Assembly (NCBI GenBank): GCA_036971715.1
Contig: JAVHJL010000002.1
Location: 2,264,501 to 2,328,500, forward strand
DNA from: Arthrobotrys musiformis
Taxonomy: Eukaryota; Ascomycota; Orbiliomycetes; Orbiliales; Orbiliaceae
DNA length: 64,000 nt
Reading direction: 5' to 3'
Below are positions 11,601-22,691 of this stretch, piece after piece (positions within the stretch are counted from its first letter, which is position 1; each line of letters begins with the position of its first letter). The notes beneath the pieces are model-generated. The model was not told where the DNA came from, did no database searches, and saw nothing but the letters and a program-made list of their open reading frames with translations. The translations under genes were made by a program, and so were the position numbers.

Positions 11601-13393
11601 GGCTTGGGTTAAATTTGCCGCGCTGGTGTTCAGACATGCCTTCGAAAGGGCGGAAAAGCAAAGAGGCTCTAACGGGAGCATTTATGTCAAGGATTACGAA
11701 GAATTCGTGAGGCACGGTGAAGCATTAATGAATTATATGCGCGAGGGGAAGGTTAGCAGGAAATCAATACGGGCGACTGTGGAAATGACAAAGCAGGTGA
11801 TTGAGGAGCAGATTAAAGCGCAAGGCGCCGGGAAGCTTGTGGAGTTACCGCCACGATCTATATGGGGGAGGACGGATACGGAATCCCCTGAAGCGGTATT
11901 CACGTCCCGAAGGTCGACATTCAACGACGGTAGCAGTGTCACGGGTTCTTCACTGAGCGCTAGCACTCTGTCTGAACTATCGAAGGGAAATGCATTTTCA
12001 GTGGGAAACAACAGCAAGGTTACTCAGGAGGAAGAGCAAAAGACTGACGAGGCACCTCCTGCGCCAGCTGCGGTGGAACCAGTGCCCGCTCCTGTGCCGA
12101 ACAACGATACGTCGAAGTCAACACTGTCCCGAGCCTCGACTTCCACCACAATCCAAGGATCCACAACAAGCACAAAGGCAGGGAAACAAAGGAACAAGTT
12201 ACAAAGACGCCCAAGTCATAAGAGTTACAAATCCCGCAAAGGGAAAGAAGTAGATGAACGGTTAAGGCCCCCCAAACCAGAGGGGCCAATACCTAGTATT
12301 CCAACATCTGCGACGATTGGTACTCAGACCCAAGCTGTGGCTATAGGGACTTCGACTATTAAACGACAGGTTTCCGCTCCGTACCCAATATCGCAGCCTT
12401 CTGGTTATGGATCCAATAATCCTTTCACTATTCCCAATTGGCCAAATTTCGAAACCTCACCGTTGGATATCCCCCTTCCACTACCACAACATGTTCCACA
12501 AGTCTACACAGATGATATTATAAGTCAGTCGGCTCCAAGCAATCTCTATCGCTTGTATAGAAAATCTGAGGTTCCGGTAAGTTAGAGAAGCCCTTATATA
12601 GACTAAGAAGACATCAGATACTAACAGCTCATATTTGAAGAACTCAACCTCACTTCCGCCAGCCCGAACGGTCTCAGAACCGGTTCGGGATCCTGGTCCG
12701 AATCAGCCCCTTCCACGCACAATTCGTCGTCGAAAAGCCGTAGACCCAAGCCCCACTCCTCCTCCACAACCCAAAACCCCTCGTTTGGATACCACACTAT
12801 CACCAATACCCCCATTCCTATCTGCAGACCACCACCACCTCGCATCGCCAATGGGATACTTCTACGCCGTTGACCACCAACAAACCCATAGTGAAAACCA
12901 CGACGAGGAGGAAGAGGAGGACCTCATATCCGTTACCAGCGAGTCCGGTCCCTCTAGAATCTCCCGAGGAAGATTAAGTCCTAACCCTCTAATGCGCCAT
13001 AAAGTACTCTACAATACTCCAGCATCCAGCACTGCAGTAGTAGGTCCATCAAGACTGAAACCCCCAGCCCCACCTTCGCCTTTACAATCGCACTCCGAGA
13101 TTTTTCTTTCAGCGCCCACGAGCCCCATTTTATCTCGCATGAGCAGCACCATCACTAACTATGGTAACGATGATGATGACGGGGCGTCCATGCAACCATC
13201 ACCTGGCTCGCTGGTTAATCTAGCCAAAAATTTTACGTCGTGGGCGGGGACGTCGTTGAGGAGTCGCGGATCGTCTGTTAGTTCTTTTGGGACCGTGTCG
13301 CCGATGGTAAGAGTGGAAAGGCGGAGGTCGGTTTCTATTTCGAGGGAGGGAAGCCCAAGCCGAGGAAGGAATCATTGGGGGACGCTGGCGTAG
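8643..13393 (+). CDS. NLR-like STAND protein: alpha/beta hydrolase + NB-ARC ATPase + disordered tail
   Basis: Eight exons: 8643-8740, 8830-9067, 9194-9274, 9353-9670, 9744-9987, 10104-10250, 10427-12576 and 12641-13393. All phases agree, giving 1342 residues. Residues about 34-270 form a lipase-like alpha/beta hydrolase: oxyanion motif IILVHGLGGDPFKTW, nucleophile elbow GHSLGG (Ser131) and a late His in HHTMIKYKDESSPGY (about 268-269). Residues about 400-800 are an NB-ARC NTPase: P-loop GPPGSGKT (441-448), Walker B WLLVLDGAN (Asp about 530), GSILFTSLNQ, and LIGAI in place of the usual GLPL. A winged-helix region and LHLQNVIQ (MHD-like) follow. The tail of more than 500 residues is Ser/Pro-rich, with no ANK, TPR or WD repeats visible. 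Fungal proteins of this build act in non-self recognition or programmed cell death (family knowledge); the role here is inferred. Confidence 0.88.
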
Positions 13394-14859
13394 TTGTTTT
13401 TTTTCTGTGCTTGCTTTCATCTTTTTGGCTTTTTGTTTAATGAGTTATGAAGGTTATGATTTTAATGGGCTTCGACTTCTTTAATTTGCATTAATTTTTA
13501 GATTTGGGATTTTTTTTTTTTTTCGTTTATGATGTACTACTTTGGGGCCTGATGGCTATGAAAATAATGACAATTCTCTTTCTCTTTAACATGATCTTGC
13601 AATCAAGACGCTGCAATATTTGAAGGTCGAGCTCGTGATACTGTGGTATTTTAGACGCAATATGCGTTGTCGATATACTTCTAAATACGTATACCATTAA
13701 CTGCGAACTTCTGATGTCGATATACTTTATATCATAGCATCACAGGTTAACATTTTATACATAATAACATATATTCACCTAGCTAGCTAAAAGCTAAGGT
13801 TCGAAGGCTCTGCTACAAGTATCCAGCAGAACAATCGACATTCGTATGCCCGTAGATATCTAGATGCCTAGAGGCGTACATCCTAGTATCCGCCCCGTAC
13901 AATGCATTGATATCAATCAAAAAAAAAAGTCGGGGGCTCGGAGTGCAAATGGACACCTAAAACCCGTGCTGCGGACCAAATCTTTGCTGCAACTTTTGCA
14001 CGAGCGGGTACCGAGGCGTGCGTTCTAGGTTGCGAACCTATTTAGCCGGGAAGCAAAATACACGACATGTGCTGGATACGAGACGCCAGCGCGGTATCAT
14101 GATCACCCGACTGTGCTGCGCCCGGTAAGCCTTGGTGTTTTAACATTTGGGAAGATAAGTGTTTTTTGATACCTATTGGGTCTTGTAGCTTGTTATTGGT
14201 CGAGAGGCAGGTTTTCAACATGAGGTTTCCGAGGATTTGATGCAGGTTTTGGAGGTGTGATAACATAAGCTGCTGCTTCGCGCGCTTCGCTCATGTAGGC
14301 AGCTTTGAGTTATATTGGATGGATGGATATAGGGAGACGCTTAGGTCCGGTGTCCGAGTGGCTTTTACCATTTTGGAGGTTTACTGACATCTGTTCATTC
14401 TTCGATCGAATTGATAGGTTGCGGCTTGCTTAATTGGTTAAATATCGGCGCACGCCTTGTGAAGGGGTAGTCAAGGCAGCAGATCCTCCATTGAAGATAG
14501 AGAGAGTGAACGTGTATATAAATTGGTGCTAGGAACGAAGTTGACGATGCAAAAATTTCGAAACTTCACGGTCCAGATATATCCAATATATGCAATACAC
14601 TAAACCTCTATCCCAAACGTTCACCAGTACCCCCCCTCTTATTGCAAATTTACGCCAGAAGAAAGCCAGACACACATTCCAAATATCTCTGGACCTTGTA
14701 TAATTAGCCTGTACAGCTAGGTACGCGGTTTATATTAAGTACCGACGTTCCTGGGTCCTTTTATACCCTGCCCTAGCCAGCAGAGCTCGAGTTACTGGGG
14801 ATCAACACAAATTTAAACCGGAGGTAACAGAGGTCACACAGACCAAACGAGGCCTCACA
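13394..14859. other. intergenic, no gene seen
   Basis: About 1.5 kb. Long T runs just after 13393 look like 3' UTR. The rest contains no frame with protein-like features. A TATA-like tatataaattgg at about 14514 may serve the next small gene. Confidence 0.4.
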
Positions 14860-15090
14860 ATGTGCTTCAAAGACAACGTCGAATACCTCGACCCGCCGGC
14901 ACGGCAGTCGTCATATGCATATAAACCAGAGACGACAACGGAAACACCGACATCGGCAAAGCCCATCGATCATTACCAAGAGGCCAAAGCGGCCGTGAAA
15001 GCAGCAAAGAAGGCGCAGAGAGAGAGGGATGCTACGATTCGTAGAAAGACCATGTACGGAGCTGGTGGTGGTGCGGCGTTTATTGGGTGA
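14860..15090 (+). CDS. small basic hydrophilic protein, unknown
   Basis: Single exon, 76 residues, starting MCFKDN. It has a Thr/Pro-rich middle, an Ala/Lys helix (EAKAAVKAAKKAQRERDA) and a Gly-Ala end (YGAGGGAAF). No family is recognised. A TATA-like element lies about 340 bases upstream and the leader is A-rich near the ATG. The amphipathic helix and codon use suggest a real protein rather than chance, but there is no second line of evidence. Cys2 could be a lipidation site; that is speculative. Confidence 0.5.
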   Translation: MCFKDNVEYLDPPARQSSYAYKPETTTETPTSAKPIDHYQEAKAAVKAAKKAQRERDATIRRKTMYGAGGGAAFIG

Positions 15091-15348
15091 TGTATATAGA
15101 CTATTGCTTCTAGTTCGACGTCCGTATCATCTGCATCCTCGATAATGTGCTTATATTCGGTTGAATTGGGGGAGGAGTCGTCAAGGGATATGTGACGAGT
15201 GTTCGTCGATCGAAGTCTTTTCGTTCTCTATATTTCTCTCATAAGTATACTAGTATAATCAAAGTCGACTTCATTTTATTCCACTCCACTTGCCTCGCCA
15301 TATTTTATATAGATTATACGCACAGGCTACCATCAATCGAAAGTCAAA

Positions 15349-15734
15349 ATGGCAAGACTTCTATCCCGTCCTACCACCCTCAGACGCCCATCAACGCTGT
15401 GTGCCTTATATAAACGTCGAAGCATATTCCATCCTGTTAGTCTAATCCCAACCTTATCAATTGATCAATATCGAAAAAAGCTACTAACTTGAGCAAGCCC
15501 CCGGCACTAAACTCAAGCATTTTGACCACGGTTCTTGACGGACAGTCAAGAATAATGACACAAGTTGGTAGTATGCAAGGGCAGATAGGTGGCCTACAAG
15601 GCCAAATAGGCGGTTTGCAAGGGCAAATAAGCCAATTGCGCGGTCAAATAAACACGGTGGAAGCCCAAATCCCCCAGATTGCTCCAAAGATCGAGGTTCG
15701 TACATGTAAATCCGTTCCACTTGAGTATCAATGA
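15349..15734 (+). CDS. small mitochondrial-type protein with tandem Gln-Ile heptads
   Basis: Two exons: 15349-15435 and 15498-15734. The 62-nt intron has donor GTTAGT, branch CTACTAAC and acceptor CAAG. The product is 107 residues. Residues 1-29 form an Arg-rich, acid-free presequence (RLLSRPTTLRRPSTLCALYK), typical of mitochondrial import. After it come about six 7-residue units of the type LQGQIGG, with Leu/Ile/Val at a and d positions, giving a short coiled coil. The units are about 21 nt each at 15574-15690. The end is uncertain: the frame stops at 15732-15734, but a weak GTTCGT donor at the last heptad could lead to a further exon. No family is recognised. Similar short coiled coils often drive trimer formation; that is inference. 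Confidence 0.55.
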
Positions 15735-16948
15735 TTTCAATCTCCAACATAGCTAAATTTAGAGGGTCTTTAGAAAACACTCGGTTCGATGAGTCGGTCG
15801 CATTCACAATCGACCAATTCCAAGCGTGATATTAAGTTATGGGCTGTAACTGGTGGTTTTCTTTGGATATCATATCTGTTCCGCACTTGAGCATACGATA
15901 CAAGCACTTAGCTGTCTAAACACTGCTTCTAAGCTAAGGTTTGTGGCTATGATATCGGAGGTCGCAACTACTACTCGTACGAAACATGCTAACATGCCGG
16001 GATTTTAGGTGATTCTTCGAATCGTGTATATATACTTCTACGTTATAGACTTATATTCAGCGCAGGGGCCAATCATTCTTTCCAGTTATGGGTTATCCTA
16101 ACAAAGGGATTGTTTTGCCTGCAGCTGAATCGGGCTGGTCGCATTGCCTCGTGTGAGACGAACGCTGCAGACCTTAGACGGAACAAACCAGACAATATCT
16201 GGCGACAATGTTACGAGACGACGAGGCGTCTGTCTTTTTAAATACAGCTCCCTGAGACCGTTTCTCATGATCGGGTTTCTATAATTAGTTTTTTTGTTTT
16301 TCGATCTCCTTCGAATTAATTTAGCTTTCCCTTTTTTGCCTCGACAATTACACACGCCTAGCTGCCTACGCACGCGACTCACAAATATTCTACTTTACGA
16401 ACAAATCCACTCGCGCAAGCTGGAGATAACAATGACATACGCAAGCAGGCATGCGCAGGGGGGAAATGGATGGTCTGTGGAGTCGGTAAGGCTGGGCCGA
16501 ACCAGTCACAGCGTCCTTTCCAGACTTCGCCACCGGGATCCGGTTACCAAAATCCCCCCTGCAAGATACCTCTCGAACCAAACAAGGGCCAGGCTGCATG
16601 ACGAGGCCCTCCACGGGAAGCCGCATGCATGGTCCCTCCTACAAAAATAGGTGCTTTTTATAGCAGTTGCTGGCCCGTATTTGTATTTCAGTTTTCGAAA
16701 TTTCTTGGACCGGCTTTTTATATTCGCAACCGACGACGTATATTTTGCACTACTAATCAATCAACTTGTCCCTTCTCCTTTGGATCTCCTTTATACCTGC
16801 GGGCTTTTCTTCCTTTTGCTCTTTTGATCTGTAGGAACCGATCGACCGTAATAATAGGAATATTACATCACCAACCGCGTATTAATCAATCAGTCAATCA
16901 ATCAATCCTGTGGAGGAGTTCGAGTGCAGAGAGAAAGAGAGCGCAAAG
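15735..16948. other. intergenic, with AATC short repeats near 16885-16907
   Basis: About 1.2 kb. A run of AATC/AGTC units (tcaatcagtcaatcaatcaa, about 16885-16907) lies shortly before the next start codon, in its probable leader. A GTAAGG donor at about 16483 and a T-rich stretch suggest a possible 5' UTR intron, which could not be shown. Confidence 0.35.
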
Positions 16949-18890
16949 ATGGCGGTGATACGAGCAGAGGCCCAGTCCCTCGACACCCTCACCAGACTCG
17001 CCGACAACCCGCCGCTCCAAATCCGCCGATATCCTCCTCAACCTCCTCCCCATGACCCCCACGCTGCATCTTCCCACCAGCTTAAACTCTACATCGTTCG
17101 AGTTCCGAACAGCCAAGGTACGTTCTATCTAACATAAGCCTCGGGTCTCTCGGCATTTTCTCGCTAATGCAGGTTCGAAATTCGCTCTGGGCGCAGATAT
17201 AATCCTCACCCCTCTCAAACCACAGTGCAACACCGTTACAGCGCAGGACATCGTGTCCTGTCTATACTACCTCCGCATCCAACCTCTCGAAGGAGGGAAT
17301 CAGAAACCCCGTTCGCAGTCGCTACAACCCGATCATTACCCTACTCGTGGAACTTCATCATTCGACGATGCGACTAGACCTTCGCACCCACGCGCCTCAT
17401 TCAGCGGCGAGAGCTCCCAGAGCGATCATCTCGTTCCCGGAGGCGGGGGTAGTGGCGGGTACATGAACCCTTCTTCGTCCAGTATCCATTCCGTGGGTGC
17501 GGGACCCATGCCTACGAGCACAGACTTTGAGATCACATTCATCCGAAGGGATCGTACGACGGGGAGTCAAGCTACCATCGGGCGGATATATTCGAACAAT
17601 AACTCTCCGCTGGTGGATATTCCCCACATGCCGAACTCGTACGCGGCTCAGATGATGCACAATGAATCTTTGGTGTCGAAGAAGGGGAAGAGGGATAGGA
17701 AGAGGTTGAATTTGGAGGTTTATACGGATGGGTATAGGAAGTTTGTGTGTGGGCCTCAGAGGACGGCGCGGACGCCGGTGACACCGGCGACGTTGGGGGT
17801 TCCTGATACTACACGCCCGTCTACTGCTACCAGCGATGGTGGTGAGAGTGTTAGTAGTCGTGGTGACGGCTATCTCTGGCCGGCGCCGGTACCACCCCCT
17901 CCACCGGGGTTTGAGGACGTCGGACCACCTCCACCACCTAAGGACCCCGCGAGGTCACAGCAGCAGATGATGATGAGCCCCGCCATGTCACGTGTATCCT
18001 ACCAATCGAGGTTCACGGAAGTCTACTCCCCAGACAGTCCCAACCCATCAATCCGACGCTCTCGTCCCCAACAGCAGCAGTCGGGGGGATCATCGCCAGC
18101 AGTAGAGCTCCCAGAGCAGGAAGACGAATCCGACGGCATCTTCAAACGTACATTATTCCTACAAGGCGAGGGTTTCTGGAAATCAACCGGAAAACGTCTC
18201 TCGGCCTTCTCTGCGTCCCACCGTCGAAAACGTTCGGATTCACCGGGCTCATACAATCGCCAACAACAACAGCAATCACAGTCTCAATACACCGTCAACG
18301 AAGAAACCCGCTTGGCAATGGAACAAATGGGCCTCTACTCCACATCTCCAAATTACTGCCCACCGGGTAGCGCCTCACCGGACGAAAGACCGGACAAGGA
18401 AACGAAAGGGAAAGGATACGTCTTCGAACCACCGCAGAAGGGTACGGGAACCTGCGAATTCGAAACGAACGGCGTCGGTCGCAAAATCAGATTGAGACTC
18501 CATCCACCCAGTACTATGGTGGGAAGTCCATTCGGTAATACAGCGATCGTAAAGGGTGATCCTATCCTTCTTTCCACACTATCCCTCCGTCCACCAGACG
18601 CGGATAGAAGTCCCTCCCCTTCAGGGGGGAGTTCGTCAAAGCACGGCCATTCGAGAGGGTTGTCGAAATTCAAGTTCGGGGAGAAGTTCAAGAAGTTACA
18701 GAGGGAGAATAGTTGGACGGAACAGACGGAGTTCGATGCAGGTAGTGGGTTGAGGAGTAAGTTGGGGAGTTTGTTGGTTGAAGGTGAGGGGATGGATGTG
18801 CTTGATTTGGTGGTGGTTAGCAGTATGGGTGTGTTTTATAGGAGGTATTGCGAGTGGACAGAGGATCTGAGGGAGGGAGGAGGGATTTAG
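16949..18890 (+). CDS. unrecognised conserved-looking protein, partly disordered
   Basis: Two exons, 16949-17117 and 17173-18890 (intron GTACGT...CTAATGCAG), give 628 residues. Folded-looking blocks are separated by Ser/Pro/Gln-rich linkers. They are KLYIVRVPNSQGSKFALGAD and IVSCLYYLRIQPLEG near the N-terminus; FEITFIRRDRTTGSQATIGR with RLNLEVYTDGYRKFVCG (about 145-230); a GEGFWKSTGKRLSAF block; GTCEFETNGVGRKIRLRLHP (about 440-470); and LDLVVVSSMGVFYRRYCEW near the end. The spread of beta strands could build one small barrel interrupted by disordered insertions, perhaps tubby-like, but no signature proves this. The start is chosen because the upstream frame is broken and the first exon splices in frame. 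No function is assigned. Confidence 0.75.
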
Positions 18891-19235
18891 AGGGTCCCTA
18901 TCCTCCGATAAGTCTTTTTCTCCTGCAAAATTGGAAGGGATGGTGGTCATAATGGGGGCGTCATATACTCTTTTTCAGCATTTTTTGGTATCATCAAAAG
19001 CGAGTGTTTAACATCGGCGACATCTTGACGGCGTTTTTGTTTTTTAATATCATTTGGGGGTTTCAGGAGCATAATTAAATGCATTCGTCTAGATTAGTTT
19101 CTTTCAGTAGTTCTTAGTATACAGCCTCATTGCTCGTTTAGAATATCTTACAAAATGGAGATGCTATGCTACATTCCTATTCATACAGTACATATAAAAA
19201 ATACGTAACCTCACCGTAAATGTAGGTTTTACGAC
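18891..19235. other. convergent 3' spacer
   Basis: About 345 bases between two stop codons on opposite strands. It is T/A-rich and presumably holds both 3' UTRs and polyadenylation signals. Nothing else is seen. Confidence 0.5.
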
Positions 19236-22200
19236 CTATCCGTCGTACTCAGCCTCCGCCTCCTGCAACCTCTCCTCAAACCCTTCCTCATCCCACTCTT
19301 CATACCCCTCCTCAACGCCACCAACCCTATCCGCAGGCTCCCTCTCCCTCAAATCCCTCCAATTCTCGCCATTATAAGCCGCCACCTCAGCATCACTAGG
19401 CCAACCACCCCACCCCTTCAACCTCTCCAAAAACACCTTCTTCGCCTCCGCAAACTTCTCCTTCCTGGCCTCCCAAACCTTCAACCTCTCCGCCTGATCC
19501 TCGATCTCCTCGAGCCCCTGGTTGAAATCCCACATCGCCTTCATGGCGATTATTGTCAACCGCCTGTTCCTCACCTCCAAAAAGTCGCCGTGGCGGCCCA
19601 TCCATTTTAGTAAGCGGATGATGGGTTCGTATTCCTCGTGGCCCGTGCGGAGGAGTAGGCGCATGTATGCGTGTAGATGGGCGGTACGGGGTGTAACCTG
19701 CGGCGGCAACCTAGCCTTTTCATCCCCAATCGGTGAGGATACCTCCACCAACTCATCAAAAACTACGTCTTCATCCGGTTTTATATATTCAAACCCATCG
19801 TCTTCGCGGATACCATCGTCGGCTTTTGCGACATTAATCCGTTTGAATGATCTGTCTCCGGGGTTTTTGAAGCTGCGTTGGGGGATCCGACGGATACCTA
19901 TCATTGTTTCAAAAATCTCAACGACGTGTTCGGTTCTAAATGGGAATTTCTCATGATGATGTGTTTTATCGTTCGTGTTCTTCTTAAGTTGTTGTTCGTA
20001 CTCCCATCCTCTTTCTGCTGCTATGGTTAATTCGTAGATGATGTTTGGTTCGAGGGGGTACCCCCAGTGCGAGGCTATGTACTCCCATATTTTGCTGACG
20101 CAGACGTTGACATCTCGAAATTTCATCTTCCTGTTCGGGTTCCCTTCTCCGAAACGGGCGGATACGAGGCGGCTGGTGGCGTATTTTGATAATTCTGATT
20201 GAAAGAGTCCGCGGTGGTGGTGGGTGTAGTTTAGTGCTTTGAGGATGCTGGTCCAGGCGCTTAAGGAGGTTATTCCGAGGCCTGAGGCGATGATGATGGC
20301 TTGTGGGACCTGGAGGAATAATAGCCCGCTTGAGAAGTGCCAGTGGTTGAGGAAGGTGCGGTCTTTGCGTGGTGCGTAGGTGGTCGATGTTAGGCAGTGG
20401 ATGTACGAGATCGCTAGGTCGATAGTGGCGGATGAAGCATCGATGTAGGTTCCGTCGTTTTTGTCCTTGATGTCGGCATGTTGTACACCGAACTGGCGGA
20501 TTCTGAGTCTTTCGAGTTCCTTGCGGTCGAAGACGTGCCACCAACGGAATCCTATCTTGCCTTTTTCCGTTTTGAAGGTCTTGCGGCGGCGGGGGTAGCT
20601 GTACCATTCTTCGAGGTATGTGTGGGCTTCTTTTGTGGTGGCTGCATTGCTCACTAGAAGTTTTGTGAGGCTTAAGCTGGGTTTTATGCCGTTACGGAGC
20701 ATTAGGGACCATAGTTCGTTGACAGTTGGTGGTGGGGTTGGAACGAAGGCGCCGCGGGAGGGGTCTGAGGGTGGTGCGACGATGTTTTTGGAGTCGCCGA
20801 TGCTGACGGTTGCCCTGTCTTCGAGATTTGGGCCTCGTCTGATTTGAGTCGGTCCGCGGATTGTTGTGTTATCGAGCCTAAGGTAGTGCTCCGTGGGGTC
20901 CTTCTTGGGCTTTGGAGGTGCGAATATGACGTCCAATTCCTCGCTAGGTGGGATAAACCGTCTGATGCCGGTTCTTACGGGGTTAAAAGCTGGTGTTTCT
21001 TCGACTGGTGATAAATGTTTATCCAAGCCCTCTTGTTTCCGTGCTTGTACAACCCTTTCGAACATGCTTTGGTACACGTGAACGGCACCGGCTCTCTCCT
21101 TGGGGGTTGTCATGATTTCGTTGAGAAAGTGTATGAATATATGCCATGCTTCGTTGAGGGTTCTAGTAGCTCGTATACGGGCTTGTAAAAGTGTAAACCG
21201 GTTCTCTTCTCCTGTACTGGTACCGGCTATGAACCACGTACGTCGGGGCACCGTTGGAGTTCCATCGTGTTCACGGCCTGAGAGGACCATCGCAGCGTAG
21301 TCCCATGTTTTCAACGGGTACCCGGCCCGTTGCATTTCGGACAAGACCCGACCAGCTTCTCCGGTGGCGGGCATTTCGTGGTCAAAGTCGATTCGTGTGT
21401 GAGTTTGATCGTACCCATCCGTGATGTCCTTCCGCGGGGGCCAGTTTTCACCCTGATGAGCAATCATTGCGCGTTCTGCTACGGATCTGGGGGCAGCCAG
21501 GCGGGTTCTGACGATCCCTCGAAAACCTTTGGGGTCTAGATGCATAACCGGGTTCGCTTGGAACATTTTCCGGAGCAAGAAAATCTGTGCGTCGATGATG
21601 TACCTGAGAGATGTCCAATAGGGACTAGGGATCCTTGGTGGGCCACCGATTGCCCAGAGGATGTGATTACAGAATATGATGTCATTCATCGTGATCTCTG
21701 CTGGAGGGTCGATACAATGCTTCGCATATACCTTCGCTACATGTTGCAACTGCGTCGGTGCGTAATAGTTTGCAAGACGGAAAAGTCGTAGGAAAATGAT
21801 ACGTTTTGTGAGTGCATCGATTCTGAAATTCGGTTTCTGCATGTGATTTGCGATTTCGAGGTTCCTCTGGAGGAAAGAGTCGACTAGGAACGTAAGCCTT
21901 TTGATGGTATACACGGTGTGGCCGGATTGATGTCTCAACGTGTGGTTGAAGATAAACGACGGAACCCTGAACCTGAGCTTTCGGCATACCCAGCTCAATC
22001 TAGCAGCACCTTCAGCCCCATTGCTGGCGAGAACGACGTAGGCCCATAGGGAAATATCTCCAGGGTCGGCATTCCTGGTGGCGATGTACTTGAGAGCACG
22101 GTCGCCTAGAGCAAAGAAAGTCCGGCGTAGAGGGTATCCTTGTTGGTAGAGTTCCTCTCGATCCGGCCATATCTTGTACAAAATGTATCGAGCCGTCAGA

Positions 22201-22691
22201 CCAGCGCAAGAGATACCACGAGACTCCGGGGGTGCTTCGAGGGAGACGCCGTCCGAAGCATGTTGAGTAAATTCCTTCAAACTTTCACGGCGGAGGGCCC
22301 TATTTAAAGGGTTCCTCAAGTTTGTGTAACCAAGATTGGTGGTTCCCTTTTTAGGCTTTGGGATATCGTCTGCACAACCCAACAGGCGAAGGATCGGTAA
22401 AAGATGCTTTCGAATCGCTTCGGGAGCCTTGTTTGCTTCCAGAGGGGGGGTGTATTCAGGGATTTGCCGGACGACATCCTCCAGCTCGGAGTCGAGGCTA
22501 CTGTCGTTTGCTGGTGGTGTACTGGCCTCTGGTGGTGGAATGTCGACATTCGGGTCGAATGGCAAGCGGTCCCAATCTGCTGAAGGTAGAGTGCATTTCG
22601 TCTGAAGCACTGATGTTCTAGCTTGGTAGAGGTGATTCCGGCCAATAAGCCTGCGAACTCTGCTTATTGCGGAGTTCGCGCCTGAGATCAT
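19236..22691 (-). CDS. large PPR-like mitochondrial protein
   Basis: A single uninterrupted exon of 1151 residues, unusual beside its intron-rich neighbours. The first about 33 residues are Arg-rich and free of acidic residues (SAISRVRRLIGRNHLYQAR), a likely mitochondrial presequence. The body is helical and contains segments in the style of pentatricopeptide repeats, such as VNELWSLMLRNGIKPSLSLT followed by a second helix, and YMRLLLRTGHEEYEPIIRLL. The C-terminal about 60 residues are charged and Trp-rich. Fungal PPR proteins bind mitochondrial RNA and help its maturation or translation (for example cya-5/Aep/Ppr types); which of these it matches cannot be told. Repeat number was not counted. 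The gene could also be an unrelated helical-repeat protein. Confidence 0.8.
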   Translation of the reverse strand: MISGANSAISRVRRLIGRNHLYQARTSVLQTKCTLPSADWDRLPFDPNVDIPPPEASTPPANDSSLDSELEDVVRQIPEYTPPLEANKAPEAIRKHLLPILRLLGCADDIPKPKKGTTNLGYTNLRNPLNRALRRESLKEFTQHASDGVSLEAPPESRGISCAGLTARYILYKIWPDREELYQQGYPLRRTFFALGDRALKYIATRNADPGDISLWAYVVLASNGAEGAARLSWVCRKLRFRVPSFIFNHTLRHQSGHTVYTIKRLTFLVDSFLQRNLEIANHMQKPNFRIDALTKRIIFLRLFRLANYYAPTQLQHVAKVYAKHCIDPPAEITMNDIIFCNHILWAIGGPPRIPSPYWTSLRYIIDAQIFLLRKMFQANPVMHLDPKGFRGIVRTRLAAPRSVAERAMIAHQGENWPPRKDITDGYDQTHTRIDFDHEMPATGEAGRVLSEMQRAGYPLKTWDYAAMVLSGREHDGTPTVPRRTWFIAGTSTGEENRFTLLQARIRATRTLNEAWHIFIHFLNEIMTTPKERAGAVHVYQSMFERVVQARKQEGLDKHLSPVEETPAFNPVRTGIRRFIPPSEELDVIFAPPKPKKDPTEHYLRLDNTTIRGPTQIRRGPNLEDRATVSIGDSKNIVAPPSDPSRGAFVPTPPPTVNELWSLMLRNGIKPSLSLTKLLVSNAATTKEAHTYLEEWYSYPRRRKTFKTEKGKIGFRWWHVFDRKELERLRIRQFGVQHADIKDKNDGTYIDASSATIDLAISYIHCLTSTTYAPRKDRTFLNHWHFSSGLLFLQVPQAIIIASGLGITSLSAWTSILKALNYTHHHRGLFQSELSKYATSRLVSARFGEGNPNRKMKFRDVNVCVSKIWEYIASHWGYPLEPNIIYELTIAAERGWEYEQQLKKNTNDKTHHHEKFPFRTEHVVEIFETMIGIRRIPQRSFKNPGDRSFKRINVAKADDGIREDDGFEYIKPDEDVVFDELVEVSSPIGDEKARLPPQVTPRTAHLHAYMRLLLRTGHEEYEPIIRLLKWMGRHGDFLEVRNRRLTIIAMKAMWDFNQGLEEIEDQAERLKVWEARKEKFAEAKKVFLERLKGWGGWPSDAEVAAYNGENWRDLREREPADRVGGVEEGYEEWDEEGFEERLQEAEAEYDG

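Noticed and set aside
14345..14410. tRNA-Ser/Leu-like A box (GGTGTCCGAGTGGCT)
   Set aside because: No B box (GGTTCGANTCC) or acceptor stem fits downstream.
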